DNA of 8,039 nucleotides from OMOG01 sp041485845 (lineage in GTDB: Bacteria; Acidobacteriota; Terriglobia; Bryobacterales; Bryobacteraceae): assembly GCA_041485845.1 (NCBI GenBank), contig JBGPKH010000411.1, forward strand, positions 1 through 8,039. The letters are read 5' to 3'. A program made the translations under genes and the position numbers. Below are positions 6,094 through 8,039 of the stretch, piece after piece. Positions within the stretch are counted from its first letter, which is position 1; every line of letters starts with the position of its first letter. The notes beneath the pieces were generated by a model. It did not search any database and had not been told where the DNA came from. It worked only from the letters and a program-made list of their open reading frames with translations.

Positions 6094-7055
6094 TCAGGCC
6101 CGGCAGAGGGCTTCCTCCAGGGGGTCGACGATCCTCACGCGGGAAAGAAAGGCGGCTACCGCGGGGCTGCCGCGGAGCCGCAGGAGGTCGATTGTGAGCG
6201 GGAGTTCCGTGCAGCCGGCCAGAACGCAATCATAGTCCCGCCCGGTTCGCAGGATGGCTTCGAAGAAACTCGTTGCCAAGCTCCACCGCGCGGCGGTCGT
6301 CGAGCGCCTTCACGCCTTCGAAGATGGCGCGCATCAAAAGACGGCTCAGCGTGGGCGACGGCTCTTCAAAGGCCAGGCCGGCGTCGCGCAAAGGCGCCGA
6401 GAACACCTGGCCCATGCGGGCGCCCTCCGCCGCCAGCACCAACGTCTTTCGGCAAGACTGGAACTTGAGCGCCTCCAGGGTTGAAATCCACCAGGGAGAT
6501 CATCCGCACTTGGCACTCTCGCCCTGGTGCGGTTTGCCGGAGGTCGTCTTCCAGCAGCCGCCAGAAGTAATGCGCGGAATTGCAGGCTATGATGCAACGC
6601 GCCGGCTGGCTGGCCGGGCCAGCGAGACCCACGGCAAGCCTTACGGCGCCGGCCATCCGCAAAGCCATTTCGCGGCACAATGGAGTGTCCGGGCCGTGCT
6701 CGCCCAAAATGATCGTGGAGCGGTCCGGCATGGAGCAGACCTGATAAAGCACCACGGCACGGGAATCCCGGAAGCGTGCGCACGCCCGGCGGAAAGCCTT
6801 GGCACCGGCCAGCGGCCCCATGCCTCCGATGAGTGCCAGGGGCGGCTGGAGGGAGCGAACCGGGAAGAGGCAAAACACCTCTGCCGGCTGGTCCTGGTCG
6901 GTGACGGTCAAGCCGTTCGAGCGCCTGCCTAACGCGTTCTCGCGCAACGCCGCTTCATAGCCGGCGATAGCCTGCACCGCGGCCTCGTATCGTTCGAATC
7001 GCCACACCGGCGCCTGAAGTTTCGAGGGCGCTATGGCGGATTGTGAGGCGGGCAT
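6094..7055 (-). pseudogene. Asp/Glu racemase-family gene with two frameshifts
   Basis: Three minus-strand frames add up to one aspartate/glutamate racemase-family protein, a cofactor-independent enzyme that inverts amino-acid stereochemistry with two cysteines. The first frame gives LALIGGMGPLAG (residues ~73-84), then CIIACNSAH with the first catalytic Cys (158), and breaks after RMISLVD (190). An extra A in the AAA at 6484-6486 shifts the frame; removing one gives SLVDSTLEALKF and then LAAEGARMGQVF. A second extra base in the AA at 6278-6279 shifts it again; removing it joins DDRRAVEL to ATSFFEAIL and DYDCVLAGCTELPL, which holds the second catalytic Cys. The repaired protein would be normal apart from a ~72-residue N-terminal extension before the first glycine motif. 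The start overlaps the previous gene's stop (TAATG), so translation was coupled. Confidence 0.8.
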
Positions 7056-7969
7056 TACGCGTGTCCACCACTGGCTGCCAGGGGCTTGACTGCCCCGCCG
7101 GCGGACTCGGTCCGCATCATCTCCGTCAGTTTCCGCATTACCGGTGCGAGGTTTCGTAGATAGGCGCGGAAGACGGAACCGGCACGCTCAGCGTCGAATT
7201 GGGTTCTGCTGGCCGCCAGGTAGCGATCGAGGGCCTCCACCACCACCAGAAAGTGGGAGGCTTCGACCTCGTCTTCCACATGGGCAGCGATGTAGATGAC
7301 GGCTTTGCGGCGTTCTTGCGCGGTGAGGCGAGTATGTCGCTGGAAATAGGCGTCTGCCGCCGGTAGGGCGATTGAATACTCGCCATGGTTGTAGATTTCC
7401 GAGAACATGTTGGTCAGGAGGCCATCGGGGATAGACTCCACCACCATGTTGCGGTAAACCCATCGGCTGAACCGATGGGCTTCCGGGAGACGGTGTTTCC
7501 GCAGCGTCCAAAGGTCGCCGCCGGTCAGAGCCTCCGCAAAATCGTCGTAGAGCTCCGCGTGTGTGTGGCCATCGAAGTCCAGGCCGAGATCCTCGTAACT
7601 GGTTGAGGCATTACGCGCCGCGGCAAGATACAGGTTGGACCGGTCGAGGTCTTCCGCACCTTCGGCGGTTCTTTGCAGGCGGCAGGAAAGCCCATAGATC
7701 GCCAGCATCTTCAGGTGCGTTGCCTTCCAGGAACCGGCGAAAGTGCGCAGCAGGTCCCCCGACCATGCCGACGAGGGGAGCATGCGGAAGAACTCTTCGA
7801 TGTTTTCTACGGCAGCCTGCTCTTCAGAGAGAGCTCGCCGCAGCGTGTCACGGAGCTCCGCGCGAGGGACCAAAGAGATCACAGGGTCGACGATGGAGGC
7901 TAGCCCGACTTTCGCAAAACCAGGGTCATCTTCTTCGCGGACGGGCCGTAAACATTGGTCCGCATGCAA
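7055..7969 (-). CDS. Haem-oxygenase-like iron oxidase (HDO/TenA-PqqC-like)
   Basis: A largely alpha-helical 304-residue protein that I assign to the haem-oxygenase-like diiron oxidase group ('iron-containing redox enzyme', PqqC/TenA fold). Members use a non-haem iron pair to oxidise or cleave small amino or fatty acid substrates. The evidence is a Glu...Gly...His helix (SYEDLGL, E126, then THAELYDDF, H137), a second Glu helix (MFSEIYNHGEY, E191) and a metal-binding helix HVEDEVEASHF (H230 to H239). The usual ligand set is Glu, His, Glu, His, Asp/Glu, His; spacing in the last helix looks atypical. The first ~100 residues are helical with no clear motif. It heads a minus-strand operon with the racemase and adenylation genes. 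The frame begins at a TTG at 7969, eight codons after an in-frame stop and without a visible ribosome-binding site, so the start is uncertain. The substrate is unknown. Confidence 0.6.
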   Translation of the reverse strand: MHADQCLRPVREEDDPGFAKVGLASIVDPVISLVPRAELRDTLRRALSEEQAAVENIEEFFRMLPSSAWSGDLLRTFAGSWKATHLKMLAIYGLSCRLQRTAEGAEDLDRSNLYLAAARNASTSYEDLGLDFDGHTHAELYDDFAEALTGGDLWTLRKHRLPEAHRFSRWVYRNMVVESIPDGLLTNMFSEIYNHGEYSIALPAADAYFQRHTRLTAQERRKAVIYIAAHVEDEVEASHFLVVVEALDRYLAASRTQFDAERAGSVFRAYLRNLAPVMRKLTEMMRTESAGGAVKPLAASGGHA

Positions 7970-8039
7970 GTTGATGAATAGATGAAAGAACTAAGGCAAC
8001 AGCAGCCCGTCGGCTGACGAGGGCCGCAACACCGTAGGC

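Noticed and set aside
6254..6932. Plus-strand frames opposite the racemase
   Set aside because: They lack motifs, whereas the minus strand carries a collinear racemase with both catalytic cysteine motifs.
7926..8039. Minus-strand frame open from the right edge, ending in TGA at 7928-7926, with a hydrophobic stretch
   Set aside because: It could be the tail of an upstream gene overlapping the HDO start, but 37 codons without a family match are not enough in GC-rich DNA.

Overview
This is a GC-rich bacterial window, and I think it comes from an Acidobacteriota (Solibacter/Bryobacter-like) genome. The reasons are a lone squalene-hopene cyclase, a YceH (DUF480) protein, a GRP-type sugar/drug permease, and a 10-bp tandem motif (CACGAATGAA) that I recall from intergenic repeats of acidobacterial and verrucomicrobial genomes. 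The taxonomy is inference; nothing in the window proves it.

Left part (1-2037, all minus strand). A type II toxin-antitoxin pair has an intact VapB-like antitoxin (611-874), but its PIN-domain toxin (116-603) is broken by a one-base frameshift near position 380. A 46-codon open frame of doubtful status (896-1036) follows, then an intact ten-helix DMT-superfamily permease (1039-2037). The first 115 bases hold nothing I can identify.

Middle part (2038-4859). A structured repeat lies between the permease start and the end of yceH. It has two 35-bp arms in inverted orientation (32 of 35 matching), each made of three near-identical 10-mers, around a 103-bp core with its own nested hairpins. A 14-bp perfect palindrome abuts it at the permease ribosome-binding site. 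yceH (2248-2880, minus) and the squalene-hopene cyclase gene shc (2919-4859, plus) diverge across only 38 bp. Both are intact; shc carries the catalytic DIDD motif and the QW repeats.

Right part (4860-8039, minus strand). This is an eroded accessory region. Read in the direction of transcription, it starts with an intact haem-oxygenase-like iron oxidase (HDO) protein (7969-7055). Its stop overlaps the start of an Asp/Glu racemase-family gene (7055-6094), which has two separate +1 frameshifts. Nineteen bases later comes the first ~65 residues of an NRPS-type adenylation domain (from 6074), cut off near 5880. Beyond that is a multiply frameshifted ISKra4-family transposase remnant (about 5600-4974).

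The three ordered genes (HDO oxidase, racemase, adenylating enzyme) look like the remains of a small amino-acid-derived metabolite pathway. All the clear lesions fall in the toxin, racemase, adenylation and transposase genes, while the permease, yceH and shc, about 3.6 kb in total, read cleanly. That pattern fits real gene decay better than uniform sequencing error.
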